Shown piece after piece: positions 52,688 to 60,794 of a stretch of DNA of 64,000 bases; within the stretch, counting starts at the first letter, position 1; each line of letters begins with the position of its first letter. Origin of the DNA: JABWBH01 sp964526695 (GTDB lineage: Bacteria > Planctomycetota > Phycisphaerae > UBA1845). Location of the stretch: contig CAZGJA010000137.1 in NCBI GenBank assembly GCA_964526695.1, forward strand, positions 12,007 to 76,006, in the 5' to 3' direction. Position numbers and translations under genes: made by a program. The notes under the pieces are model-generated. The model had not been told where the DNA came from. It made no database searches and was given only the letters and a program-made list of their open reading frames with translations.

Positions 52688-53776
52688 TCAGAAGCCCTTC
52701 GGCGGCGTCCAGTCGGCGATGAAGAGCTGCGCTTCCGTCAGGCCGTTGCGCTTGGACGTCCACATGAGCTTCTTGCCGTCGGGCGAGAAGACCGGCAGGC
52801 CGTCGAACTCGGGGTCGCCGGTGACGCGCGTGCGGTTCTTCCCGTCGAGGTTCATGAGAAACAGATCGTAGTTGGGCCGCTCGCCGCGGGCATAGGCGGC
52901 GTGATCCACTTCGACATAGATGAAGTACTTGCCGGAGGCGTGGTAGTACGGCGCCCAGTTGAAGATGGTGTTGTCGGTGAGCGCGCGGTCGTTCTTTCCG
53001 TCCGCGTCGATCATGCGGATTTGCAGGAGCATCTCCGGCGTGTTCTTGCGGTCGGCGCGATAGAGGATCGTCTTGCCGTCGAGGGAGAAAAACGGTCCGC
53101 CGTCGTAGCCCACCCCGTAGGTGAGGCGGCGCGGGTTCTTGCCGTCGGCGTCCATCATGTACAGCTCCAGGTCGCCGTCGCGCTGCGAGCAGAACACGAT
53201 CGACTTGCCGTCGGGCGAGTAGCTGCACTCCGCGTCGTAGCCTTCCGCGTCCGTGAGGCGCTTGAGGTTGCCGCCGTCCGGGTCGGCCTCGAAGACGTCC
53301 ATACCGGGGTGGAAGGGCCAGGCGTACTTTTCGCCGGTCTTAACCGGGGCGGGGTTGGGCTGGTCGGGGTTGAGGTGCGTGGAGGCGAAGATGATCTTCT
53401 TGCCGTCAGGGCGGAAGAACGCGCACGTGCATGCGCCCTTGCCCGTGCTGACCATCTTCGGCTTCGTGGCGGCCACGGCCTCGATCGGCAGCGTGTAAAT
53501 CTGGTAATCGCTGACGCCCACCGGGTAGGCCTGGAAGATGATCGTCTTCATGTCCGGCGAGAAGTAGCCCTCGCCGGCGCGATCAAGCCCCTGCTCCTTA
53601 AAGGTGAGCTGGCGGATGTTGGAGAGGAAGGCGGCCTCGTTGACCGGCTCCGCGCCCGCGGGTTTTGGAGGTTGTGCAGCGCCGCCAATGGCGGGCGCGC
53701 CCGTCTGTGCCTGCAAGGACAGGCTGAATCCGCCCAACAAAACCCCCGTCGCCGCAACGATCAACGTGCGAATCAT
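52688..53776 (-). CDS. TolB-like WD40/PD40 beta-propeller protein, secreted
   Basis: The 362-residue protein has a signal peptide (1-23, LQAQTGA) and at least five PD40 blades with SPDGKxIxF cores: SPDMKTIIFQAY, RPDGKKIIFAST, SPDGKSIVFCSQRDG, SLDGKTILYRAD, SPDGKKLMWTSKRNG. TolB-type propellers act in the periplasm as binding platforms. ATG 53776 has a weak AAAGGG 10 nt upstream. Confidence 0.88.
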   Translation of the reverse strand: MIRTLIVAATGVLLGGFSLSLQAQTGAPAIGGAAQPPKPAGAEPVNEAAFLSNIRQLTFKEQGLDRAGEGYFSPDMKTIIFQAYPVGVSDYQIYTLPIEAVAATKPKMVSTGKGACTCAFFRPDGKKIIFASTHLNPDQPNPAPVKTGEKYAWPFHPGMDVFEADPDGGNLKRLTDAEGYDAECSYSPDGKSIVFCSQRDGDLELYMMDADGKNPRRLTYGVGYDGGPFFSLDGKTILYRADRKNTPEMLLQIRMIDADGKNDRALTDNTIFNWAPYYHASGKYFIYVEVDHAAYARGERPNYDLFLMNLDGKNRTRVTGDPEFDGLPVFSPDGKKLMWTSKRNGLTEAQLFIADWTPPKGF

Positions 53777-54109
53777 GGATGAAAGCCCTTTCGTATTCAG
53801 GCCGGAGTCGGTGCAAGAACGGTGCCAGAGGGCGGAGGTTACCTCGCCGACAGCGACGATGCCAGAAGATTCCGCAACGGGCGAGAGCGTCTTCGTCGTA
53901 TGGCACGGGTTCGCAGCCCCGGACCCGTGGAGCGCAGGATCAAGCGTCGGCTCTCCATTCGCCACGGCCTGGCGAGTACGCCAGACCGTGCCACCCGCAG
54001 GCGTTGACGGGGGTGGCCGGCGCATTTACAAGCGCGACCGCGGATGTGCATCCGTTCGGTCGAAGCGGACGGCATCGTTTCGATCGAAGCACGACGGCCC
54101 CCCTTCGGC
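53777..54109. other. Intergenic region with one REP-like hairpin
   Basis: The only structured element is the hairpin at 53963-53990. No coding frame is convincing. Confidence 0.5.
53963..53990. repeat. REP-like hairpin, single copy
   Basis: Outer stem CACGGCC/GACCGTG (one G-T), inner stem GGCG/CGCC, loop AGTA, followed by CCACCC, the same architecture as the copies near 2.5, 34.6, 40.6 and 55.9 kb. Confidence 0.8.
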
Positions 54110-54183
54110 GGGCGATTAGCTCAGTTGGTTAGAGCACCTCCCTTACAAGGAGGGGGTCGCAGGTTCGAATCCTGCATCGCCCA
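54110..54183 (+). tRNA. tRNA-Val (anticodon TAC)
   Basis: A 74-nt tRNA: acceptor GGGCGAT/ATCGCCC, D arm AGCTCAGTTGGTTAGAGC, anticodon stem CTCCC/GGGAG with TAC, T arm GCAGGTTCGAATCCTGC. CCA is not encoded. Confidence 0.97.
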
Positions 54184-54372
54184 CTCGCGGAACCGGTCGC
54201 AAGCTCGGACCCTTCCCGCGTCGCGCATTGTCGGACCCATGCGGTCACCCCGCGCGGCGGATGACGCGATGTTTCGGCGGATCTTCCCGGACGTGGAGCC
54301 GTTCGACTCCACAGCGACCATAACCCCGCCAAGTCGTTCGATCCGGTCGCTTCGAGCGACGATCTAATCCGC

Positions 54373-55722
54373 ATGGTCTCTCCGCGCATCTTCCACCGCC
54401 AGGTCGTGTGGGTGGCGATTCTGGCGTTCATCGGGTTGCTGTTCTGGCGGCTGCCCCGGTCGGTGCTGCGCGATCAGGTGGTGTACGAGACCTACGGCGC
54501 GCTCGTCGAGACGGACGCGCTCGTTCGGCGCGAGTATGTCCAGCCCGTGGCCGATGACCGCCTCGTCGAAGGGGCGATTCAAGGGTTGCTGCGCCGGCTC
54601 GATCCTTACTCCTCTTACATTGCTCCGGGAGAGGAAGAGGGTCTTCGCCGCCGCACGCTCGGCGAGTACGTGGGCATCGGCATCGAGCTGGGATTCGGAC
54701 CGCGCGGCTGGACGGTCATCGCGCCGTTTCATGACGGACCCGCGGATCGCGCGGGCGTGCTGCCCGATGACGCGGTCATCGCCATCGCGGATCACGAGGT
54801 TGAGCGGCTCAGCCTCGAAGCGATCGAAGACCTGCTCAGCGGAGAGCCGGGCACGTCGCTGTCGATGAAAGTTCAAGGGCCTGGCGATGCGGAGCCTCGT
54901 CGCGTGGAAGTGGTCCGCTCGCGGATCGCCATTGCCAGCGTGGTCGGCGCGGATGAGGGGCTGTCCGCACGGACCGCCGCCCTGCTCGCCGGGCACGAAG
55001 ACGTGGGATACCTGCGCATCACGCACTTTCACAAGGACACGGGCCGGGAGTTCTCCCGCGCGCTGGCGCCGCTGCTGCGGCGAGGAATCCGCGGGCTGGT
55101 GCTGGACGTGCGCAGCAATCCCGGCGGGCTGATGGACCAGGCGCTGGCGATTCTCGATCACTTCGTTCGCCAGGGCACGCTGCTGTCCACCGTGAACCGG
55201 CGGCGCGTCGTGGAGCGATTCGAGGCTTCCGGGCAGGCTGACGCAGCGGAGCTGCCGCTGGCGGTGTTGATTGATCGGCACTCGGCCAGCTCGTCGGAGA
55301 TCGTGGCGGGCGTGCTTCAGGCGCTGAGCCGGGCGGTGATCGTGGGCGAGCGGAGCTTCGGGAAGGGGAGCGTGCAGAACCTCATCGCGCTGGAAGAGGG
55401 GCGCGGAAGCGTCAAGCTCACGGTGGCGTATTACCGCCTGCCCAACGGCCGCATCATTCATCGCACGCGCGGCAATGAGCAGACGGACGCCTGGGGCGTG
55501 CTGCCGGATCGCACGATCCGACGCGCGCCCCGCGTCGGCCTCTCCGCGGAGGAGGACGACGCGGCCTTGGAGGCGGCGATCGAGGTTCTGGAGCAAGGCG
55601 CCGGCAAGGTCAGCGTGCGTCAAACTCCCATGCCGAGCGCCGATCCCGCCGCGCCTCCCTCGCCGGCGCCGGTCGAGGCGCACGCGCCCGCTTCCAGCCC
55701 GGGTTCCAGCCCTGGTGCTTGA
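54373..55722 (+). CDS. S41 (C-terminal processing) peptidase with PDZ domain
   Basis: The 449-residue protein has an N-terminal TM anchor (about 12-27), a PDZ domain (about 95-180, including YVGIGIELG and GVLPDDAVIAI) and a tail-specific protease domain with LDVRSNPGGL, catalytic Ser in RHSASSSE (S306) and Lys in SFGKGSVQ (K331); the 25-residue Ser-Lys spacing is that of Prc/CtpA. A Pro/Ala-rich tail (about 415-449) is probably disordered. It cleaves C-termini of periplasmic proteins in this family. Confidence 0.93.
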   Translation: MVSPRIFHRQVVWVAILAFIGLLFWRLPRSVLRDQVVYETYGALVETDALVRREYVQPVADDRLVEGAIQGLLRRLDPYSSYIAPGEEEGLRRRTLGEYVGIGIELGFGPRGWTVIAPFHDGPADRAGVLPDDAVIAIADHEVERLSLEAIEDLLSGEPGTSLSMKVQGPGDAEPRRVEVVRSRIAIASVVGADEGLSARTAALLAGHEDVGYLRITHFHKDTGREFSRALAPLLRRGIRGLVLDVRSNPGGLMDQALAILDHFVRQGTLLSTVNRRRVVERFEASGQADAAELPLAVLIDRHSASSSEIVAGVLQALSRAVIVGERSFGKGSVQNLIALEEGRGSVKLTVAYYRLPNGRIIHRTRGNEQTDAWGVLPDRTIRRAPRVGLSAEEDDAALEAAIEVLEQGAGKVSVRQTPMPSADPAAPPSPAPVEAHAPASSPGSSPGA

Positions 55723-55821
55723 AGGAACGTGCATCTCCCGCGGGTCTCGTCGAGTCATCGCCGCCCGGTGGCGGAGGATCACCAACGAGGCTCTCGCTGG
55801 GTAATCGTATTCCGGCCTCAG

Positions 55822-55925
55822 ACGAGTCCGCTACATTGCGGCCCCGCATGAGTCACTTGCAATCCGGCCCCAAATGAGTCACTTGCAATCCGGCCCCACA
55901 TGAGTCACTCGCATTCCGGCTCCCC
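55822..55925. repeat. 26-bp tandem repeat, three copies plus one degenerate
   Basis: Copies begin at 55848, 55874 and 55900 with ATGAGTCACTTGCAATCCGG (some substitutions in the last); 55822-55847 is a diverged unit. A fourth ATGAG starts at 55926. Regular subterminal repeats of this sort are known at ends of IS21-family elements, but no transposase gene is near. Confidence 0.85.
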
Positions 55926-55935
55926 ATGAGGGTGG

Positions 55936-55963
55936 CACGGTCTGGCGTACTCGCCAGGCCGTG
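55936..55963. repeat. REP-like hairpin, single copy
   Basis: Outer stem CACGGTC/GGCCGTG, inner stem GGCG/CGCC, loop TACT, preceded by GGGTGG. It abuts the 26-bp tandem array. Confidence 0.8.
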
Positions 55964-56201
55964 GAGGATGAAGGAAGGCCGTGGAGACGAAGGAACCTCG
56001 GACTATCCCCCAGTGCCCCACGGGTCCGCTGTCCCGGACCTGTGCCACCCGGCGGACCCTTGCCGTGCCACGGACACTGCCGCCCGGCTTGGCTCCTTCT
56101 AGTGAACTCTCGAAGGGGCGCGGCCAGATCCGTAGGCGCGCCGGAATCCTACCACGACAGCGCAAAAGCGGATATATTCCCCGCAAGCGAGGGCATGCAC
56201 C

Positions 56202-56663
56202 ATGAACAAAAAGGACTTTGCCTGGCTGATCGAGCACAGCGACGAGGTCGCCGAGAAGTACGCAGGAAAGTGGATTGCCGTGCGCCAAGGCGAAATCGTG
56301 GGCGTGGGCGACACGGCCACCCAGGCTTCCGAGCAGGCGCGAAAGAGCGGCGACGGACCTTTCGTGCTTGAGGGCATCGATCGCAACGCGGACGTGATCT
56401 ATGGTGCTTCAGAAGTGAGGACATCGCACCGAAATCAGCCGTGCGGGAAAGCAACCCTGCCGCTCACCGGCTTCGCGCTTCGTATGCCTTCACCCATTCC
56501 CCGACGAGCGCGGGTATCCGCTCCAAAACCTCGGTGCCGACCAGCACTTCGTCCACGTAACCCATGTGCAGCATGTCCACTATCCGACACAAGTATGACC
56601 GCCCGCAATCCCACCACGAGCTGCGCGGCAAGGTACCTGGGCCGATCGGTCTATTCTAGATAG
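56202..56663 (+). CDS. DUF5678-like small protein
   Basis: Residues 1-72 match the DUF5678 pattern: a helix, then KYAGKWIAVRQGEIVGVGDT and a helix with a beta end (GPFVLEGIDRNADVIYG). Function is unknown; these genes are often beside toxin-antitoxin or retropepsin-like genes. Residues 73-153 are basic, Pro/Arg/Cys-rich and look like run-on translation after loss of the normal stop, so the true protein may have been about 75-95 residues. The next gene starts 33 bp downstream. Confidence 0.6.
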   Translation: MNKKDFAWLIEHSDEVAEKYAGKWIAVRQGEIVGVGDTATQASEQARKSGDGPFVLEGIDRNADVIYGASEVRTSHRNQPCGKATLPLTGFALRMPSPIPRRARVSAPKPRCRPALRPRNPCAACPLSDTSMTARNPTTSCAARYLGRSVYSR

Positions 56664-56664
56664 A
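56650..56664. promoter_or_regulatory. Small inverted repeat, possible operator
   Basis: TCTAT, TCTAG, ATAGA (15 bp) lies 33 bp before ATG 56697 and overlaps the end of the previous frame. Confidence 0.25.
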
Positions 56665-56696
56665 ATGAGCCTCGTCGTCGAAAGCAGAGACTTGCC

Positions 56697-56924
56697 ATGA
56701 CCGGGCCGAAACGCTGGCCGACGATCACGATCAAGATCGACGCTGCCCTGGCCGCGGATTACCGAACCGCCTGCATCCGCGCATTCGGCGCCTCGGCTGC
56801 CGGCAAGAAGCCGCTCGACGAATTCATCACTGGATTCGTCGAGGACCGTTTGGCTGAGGAGATCGCATTCGCCGAGGATGAGGCAGCGACTGAACATGGC
56901 GATGCCGATCCGGTCAATGGCTAG
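56697..56924 (+). CDS. Small hypothetical protein
   Basis: The 75-residue acidic protein (WPTITIKIDAALAADYRTAC, KPLDEFITGFVEDRLAEEIA) has a beta strand followed by two helices, a shape seen in ribbon-helix-helix antitoxins, but no family is recognised. The ribosome binding site is weak. An inverted repeat lies upstream. Confidence 0.45.
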   Translation: MTGPKRWPTITIKIDAALAADYRTACIRAFGASAAGKKPLDEFITGFVEDRLAEEIAFAEDEAATEHGDADPVNG

Positions 56925-57447
56925 CGATGGCTTTCGCAACTGATTGCCCGAGGTGCCCGGCGCGATGTGTAGAGGGATGAGCGGCTGCAGCCCTGTTTAC
57001 GGGGCCTTTCGGCGAAGCCGATTGCAGGCCGGCCCTTGCAGGGCTGGTCGAGCATGGCCACCCGCCTCCTCCTCCGCGACAGCCCGTTTCAACGGGCTTC
57101 CAGTCGCTCGCAAGAATGGGTCCCTTCCTCCTGACGCAACCCAAGCCCGTTGAAACGGGCTGACGGAGGCTCAAGAGAACAAGGTCGCCCGCCTCGCAAC
57201 TCCGCCGTCAAGCGGCCGGCCTGAAACCCGCCGCGCCGGAAAGCCCTGTGAACAGGGATGGGAGCTTGGTGACTTCGCCGCGCGCTCACGGACACGAGTA
57301 CGGTTTCTCCGCCATCGCGCTGCAACCCCACTCGGTCCGGACGGCTGCCGTCATTTCGGGAAGGGTCGCGGACGATACTTTAGCCGTCGCCCGTTCCATT
57401 GTGGAGGATCAGGTGCCGGGTGGTATTTCCACCGCCGCTCGCGTACA
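56925..57447. other. Intergenic region with palindromes
   Basis: Several small palindromes occur: CAGCCCGTTTCAACGGGCTT (57082-57101) and its inverted counterpart AAGCCCGTTGAAACGGGCTG (about 57146-57165), GGCCGATTGCAGGCC-like and AGCCCTGTGAACAGGG. They are typical dispersed elements. No gene is visible. The last bases carry the promoter of the ATPase gene. Confidence 0.55.
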
Positions 57448-57449
57448 AT
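57444..57449 (+). promoter_or_regulatory. -10-like hexamer of the ATPase gene, probably leaderless
   Basis: TACAAT, with GCG in front, ends 7 nt before ATG 57457. A first in-frame ATG at 57448 lies inside the hexamer, so the second is preferred. Confidence 0.45.
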
Positions 57450-57456
57450 GCCCGAC

Positions 57457-58602
57457 ATGCTGACCCGTCTGTACTGTGACAACTTCAAGTGTTTGGTGAA
57501 CTTCGAGTTTCGGCCTGGATCGACTCAGCTGCTCATGGGTCATAACGGAGCCGGAAAGTCCACGGTCTTCGAGGTGCTCGAACTGATCCGCGACTTTGCG
57601 GCACGTGGCGAGACATGCGAAGATCGGCTGGTCGGTCACACCCGCACGCGCTGGCAAGACCTGCCGGACCAGCGGTTTGAGCTGGATGTCGAGGGGAAGT
57701 CGGGCATCTACAACTACGAACTGGTCGTGGACGAATCGGGCAGGCCGTTGCGGCCTCGGGTCAAAAAGGAACGATTGTCGCTCGACGGCAAGCCGCTTTA
57801 TCTCTTCGAGAGCGGGGTCGTCCATTTGCATAATGACCACTTCCAGGACCGAACTCAGTTCGAGTTCTTCCCGAGACGGTCATTCCTCGCGGAGATTGAA
57901 TCCCGCGTCGACAACACGAAGTTGATGTGGTTCAAGTCGTGGCTGGAGAAGGTGCTTTGCGTGCAGGTCGATCCGAAGCGGATGCGATCCGAGGCTGAGA
58001 AGGAAGCGATCTACCCCACGCCCGATCTCTCGAATTTCGCTGAGTGGTACCGCCATCTACGTCAGGACAACAGCGTGGCGACGGACGAACTGCGATCATC
58101 TCTTCAAGAAGTGATCGATGGATTCGAGGGCTTGGACTTGAAGGGGCCACCGAGCGGAACCCGCGTTCTCCAAGTTGCCATTGGGACGGGCGGCCAACGG
58201 AGCGGTTCGTCCAGCAGTATCCCCAGCGAAAAGCGCAAGCCACCGAATTACGGGTTTGACGAGTTGTCGGACGGGCAGCGCGCGCTGGTCGGGCTGTACA
58301 CGCTGCTGCATTGTGCGCTGACCGACCATTCGACGCTATGTCTCGACGAGCCGGACAACTTCATCGCCCTGCATGAGATCCAGCCGTGGCTATCCCGCCT
58401 CGCCGATCGCGCGCAGGAAACAGGCTCCCAAGTGTTGATCGCTTCGCATCATCCGGAGCTGCTGAATCAGCTCGCCACGCGCAACGGAGTTATCATCGAG
58501 CGAGACGAAGCTGGGCCGACACGGGTTCGACCGTTCGCTCCCCCCAACGACTCGACGCTTACCCCCGCCGAGATCATCGCCCGGGGGTGGGAACATGCCT
58601 GA
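57457..58602 (+). CDS. AAA/ABC-type ATPase of a two-gene cassette, candidate defence protein
   Basis: The 381-residue protein is a complete SMC/RecF-like ATPase without coiled coil: Walker A GHNGAGKST (28-36), signature LSDGQ (270-274), Walker B LCLDEPDN (D297/E298) and the H-loop SHH (about 330-332). The middle (about 80-240) is an insertion typical of OLD/AbiLi/PARIS-type ATPases. The next gene overlaps it by 8 bp and looks TOPRIM-like; ATPase plus TOPRIM pairs are common anti-phage systems. The assignment to defence is inference; DNA-repair ATPase is the alternative. Start at 57457 is chosen from the promoter position. Confidence 0.85.
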   Translation: MLTRLYCDNFKCLVNFEFRPGSTQLLMGHNGAGKSTVFEVLELIRDFAARGETCEDRLVGHTRTRWQDLPDQRFELDVEGKSGIYNYELVVDESGRPLRPRVKKERLSLDGKPLYLFESGVVHLHNDHFQDRTQFEFFPRRSFLAEIESRVDNTKLMWFKSWLEKVLCVQVDPKRMRSEAEKEAIYPTPDLSNFAEWYRHLRQDNSVATDELRSSLQEVIDGFEGLDLKGPPSGTRVLQVAIGTGGQRSGSSSSIPSEKRKPPNYGFDELSDGQRALVGLYTLLHCALTDHSTLCLDEPDNFIALHEIQPWLSRLADRAQETGSQVLIASHHPELLNQLATRNGVIIERDEAGPTRVRPFAPPNDSTLTPAEIIARGWEHA

Positions 58603-59149
58603 CCATCCGAGCACGGTTGTGATCTTGGCTGAGGATCAAGAGCACCAGAACCTTGTGTGGCATTACCTCAAAAATTGCACGCCGTACAAGAAGAAGATGG
58701 GTCGCGTGCGGAAGGTCGCGTTGCCGGGAAGTCGAAGATGCGGCTCGCAGTACGTCCGGGAGCAGTTTCCTGTGCAGGTGGCAGCATGCCGCGGGCAGCA
58801 AGCGAACAACCTCCTTATTGTCATCACAGATGCGGATAATCTCAGCACTTCAGAACGTGAACGGACTTTGAGCAATGAACTGACTCAAAAAAACTGCGAC
58901 GCGGTCACGGTCGAGGAGCCGATCATCATCCTCATTCCCAAGTGGCAGGTTGAAACTTGGGTCAAGTGTCTGCTTGGGGATTCGGTGCTGGAGGATGACC
59001 CGAGTACCGACATGCCTGCGGTCACGGCCGAGCAGATCAAATCCGCATCCAGCACGCTGCATAGCTGGGCGCGACCCAATGCGCAGATCGGTGCGACATG
59101 TGTAGACTCGTTGAGATCTGCATTGCAGCGCTGGCTGAGAATCGGATAG
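58595..59149 (+). CDS. TOPRIM-like (RloB/DUF4276-like) partner of the ATPase
   Basis: The 184-residue protein starts VVILAEDQEHQNLVWHYL, with an acidic residue in the first strand, and later has LLIVITDADNLSTSER, giving the DxD-type motif expected of a TOPRIM nuclease fold; IPKWQVETWVKCLLGD follows. Such proteins partner with ATPases in OLD-like and PARIS-like systems. The 8-bp overlap with the ATPase gene indicates a translationally coupled pair. The gene is more AT-rich than its neighbours (stretches such as CTCAAAAAAACTGC), hinting at recent transfer. Confidence 0.7.
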   Translation: MPDHPSTVVILAEDQEHQNLVWHYLKNCTPYKKKMGRVRKVALPGSRRCGSQYVREQFPVQVAACRGQQANNLLIVITDADNLSTSERERTLSNELTQKNCDAVTVEEPIIILIPKWQVETWVKCLLGDSVLEDDPSTDMPAVTAEQIKSASSTLHSWARPNAQIGATCVDSLRSALQRWLRIG

Positions 59150-59254
59150 CGAGAATCACAGGAAGTATAGGAGTCGGACCATTTCAGCCGAAGCCGGCGA
59201 ATCACTGATTCTCGATCGCCTTAACGACAAGCAAGGACAAGCCTGCATACAACC

Positions 59255-60559
59255 ATGAACTCCAAAGTCGCCATCGTCCGTACCTCGCCGCAAACCGTCC
59301 TTGACGATTACGCCCGCGTGATGCGCCTCGCCGGGTATCAGGCCGTGCTGGACCCGGCCGTCGATACCGCGCTCAAAGTCAACATCTCCTGGCACTTCTT
59401 CTACCCGGCCACCTCCACCACGCCGTGGCAGCTTGAAGGCGTCATCCGCGCGATGCTTGCCGACGGGTACAAGAAGGAGCTCATCCACGCCTGCCACAAC
59501 CGCACCGTCGTCATCGACGCACGCCTCGGCGAGCGCGAGAACAAGCAGGTCAACGTCATCGACGCGCACGGCCTGCGCAACGTGCACCTGTACGAGCCGG
59601 ACAACGAGTGGGTCAACGTGCGCGACGCGGTGGGCGATTTGACGAAGCACTTCCTCTGCCTCAACGAGGTGTATCCCAAGGGCTTTTCCATCCCGCGGCG
59701 CTTCATCGGCGAGAACATCGTCCACCTGCCCACGGTCAAGACGCACATCTTCACCACCATGACCGGCGCGATGAAGAACGCCTTCGGAGGCCTGCTCAAC
59801 GAGCATCGCCACTGGACGCACCCGGTCATCCATGAAACGCTCGTCGATCTGCTGATGATCCAGAAGAGGATTCATCGCGGCCTGTTCGCGGTCATGGACG
59901 GCACCTTCGCCGGCGACGGACCGGGGCCGCGGTGCATGGTTCCGTATGTTAAGAACGTGCTGCTGGCGTCGAGCGATCAGGTGGCGATCGACGCGGCCGC
60001 CGCGAAGTTGATGGGCTTCGACCCGCTGCGCGACGTGAAGTTCATCCGGCTGGCGCACGAGCGCGGGCTGGGCTGCGGCGACGTGAAGCAGATCGAGTTC
60101 GTCGGCGACCTCGACGCGGCCGCGGAGAACTGGCAGTTCGTCGGCCCGTTCCGCAAGATGACCTTCGCCTCGCGGATGCAGCACCGGATCTACTGGGGCA
60201 GCCTGAAGAGACCGCTGGAATGGTCGCTGAAAACGTGGCTCGCGCCGTGGTCGTACATCGCCAGCGTGATCTACCACGACTGGTTCTGGTACCCGGTGCT
60301 GGGTCGCGCGCGAGTGAAAGCGGCCGTGCAGAGCGCCTGGGGCCGGCTGTTCCACAATTGGGAGAAAGTGACGCCCACCGAGCACGGCTACCCCGACCTG
60401 GGCCCCGTGCCGCAGGGCGGAGTCGTGCGCAGCTTCTTCGGCTCGCTCGGGTTGGGGCTGAAGATCCTCTGGACGTGCGTAAAGGAAGCGCCGGAGTTTG
60501 CGATGAAGAAGATCAGGAAGCAGACGACGAGCGTTTCAGCAACTGAGCCGCGCGCGTAA
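59255..60559 (+). CDS. DUF362 domain protein
   Basis: The 434-residue protein matches the DUF362 pattern: VAIVRT at the start, LKVNISWHFF, PRRFIGENIVHLPTVKTH, TGAMKNAFGGLL, and LFAVMDGTFAGDGPGPR. Homologues are often fused to ferredoxin domains; none is present here. A C-terminal region (about 305-434) contains aromatic amphipathic stretches, perhaps membrane-associated. Function is unknown. Confidence 0.88.
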   Translation: MNSKVAIVRTSPQTVLDDYARVMRLAGYQAVLDPAVDTALKVNISWHFFYPATSTTPWQLEGVIRAMLADGYKKELIHACHNRTVVIDARLGERENKQVNVIDAHGLRNVHLYEPDNEWVNVRDAVGDLTKHFLCLNEVYPKGFSIPRRFIGENIVHLPTVKTHIFTTMTGAMKNAFGGLLNEHRHWTHPVIHETLVDLLMIQKRIHRGLFAVMDGTFAGDGPGPRCMVPYVKNVLLASSDQVAIDAAAAKLMGFDPLRDVKFIRLAHERGLGCGDVKQIEFVGDLDAAAENWQFVGPFRKMTFASRMQHRIYWGSLKRPLEWSLKTWLAPWSYIASVIYHDWFWYPVLGRARVKAAVQSAWGRLFHNWEKVTPTEHGYPDLGPVPQGGVVRSFFGSLGLGLKILWTCVKEAPEFAMKKIRKQTTSVSATEPRA

Positions 60560-60636
60560 GCAAGCGGGTTTTCCGGGCCGCGGGCTTCAGCCCGCGCGAG
60601 CTTCCGGATAGAATGCAGGGTCGATGATGGAGTGAA

Positions 60637-60750
60637 ATGATGAGACCCGCGTACCTGCTGGACCGACTCGAAGGAAAGCCCTTCATAACTCTTCAGTCGC
60701 TTGCCGACTGCAGGCGGCTGGAGGATTTCTGTGATTCAAATCGGGTATGA
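60637..60750 (+). CDS. Possible 37-residue peptide upstream of the WD40 gene
   Basis: ATG 60637 has GGAG 6 nt upstream and opens 38 codons (MMRPAYLLDRLEGKPF, then LQSLADCRRLEDFCDSNRV). Its stop overlaps an ATG at 60747 that is in frame with the WD40 gene. It could be a real small protein, a leader peptide or chance. Confidence 0.25.
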   Translation: MMRPAYLLDRLEGKPFITLQSLADCRRLEDFCDSNRV

Positions 60751-60794
60751 TAGCTGCCGCGCAGATTGAACTCGCGATTAAGGAGGTTCCAAAC

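Larger units (their letters stand above)
55723..56201. other. Intergenic region with tandem repeats
   Basis: It holds a 26-bp tandem array (55822-55925) joined to a REP-like hairpin (55936-55963). The remaining about 240 bp show no gene; a promoter for the next gene must lie here. Confidence 0.55.

Noticed and set aside
56450..56640. Minus-strand frame ending in a VDEVLVGTEVLERIPALVGEW-like peptide
   Set aside because: It reads like protein but has no start signal, family match or support from neighbours; it may be a decayed gene fragment.
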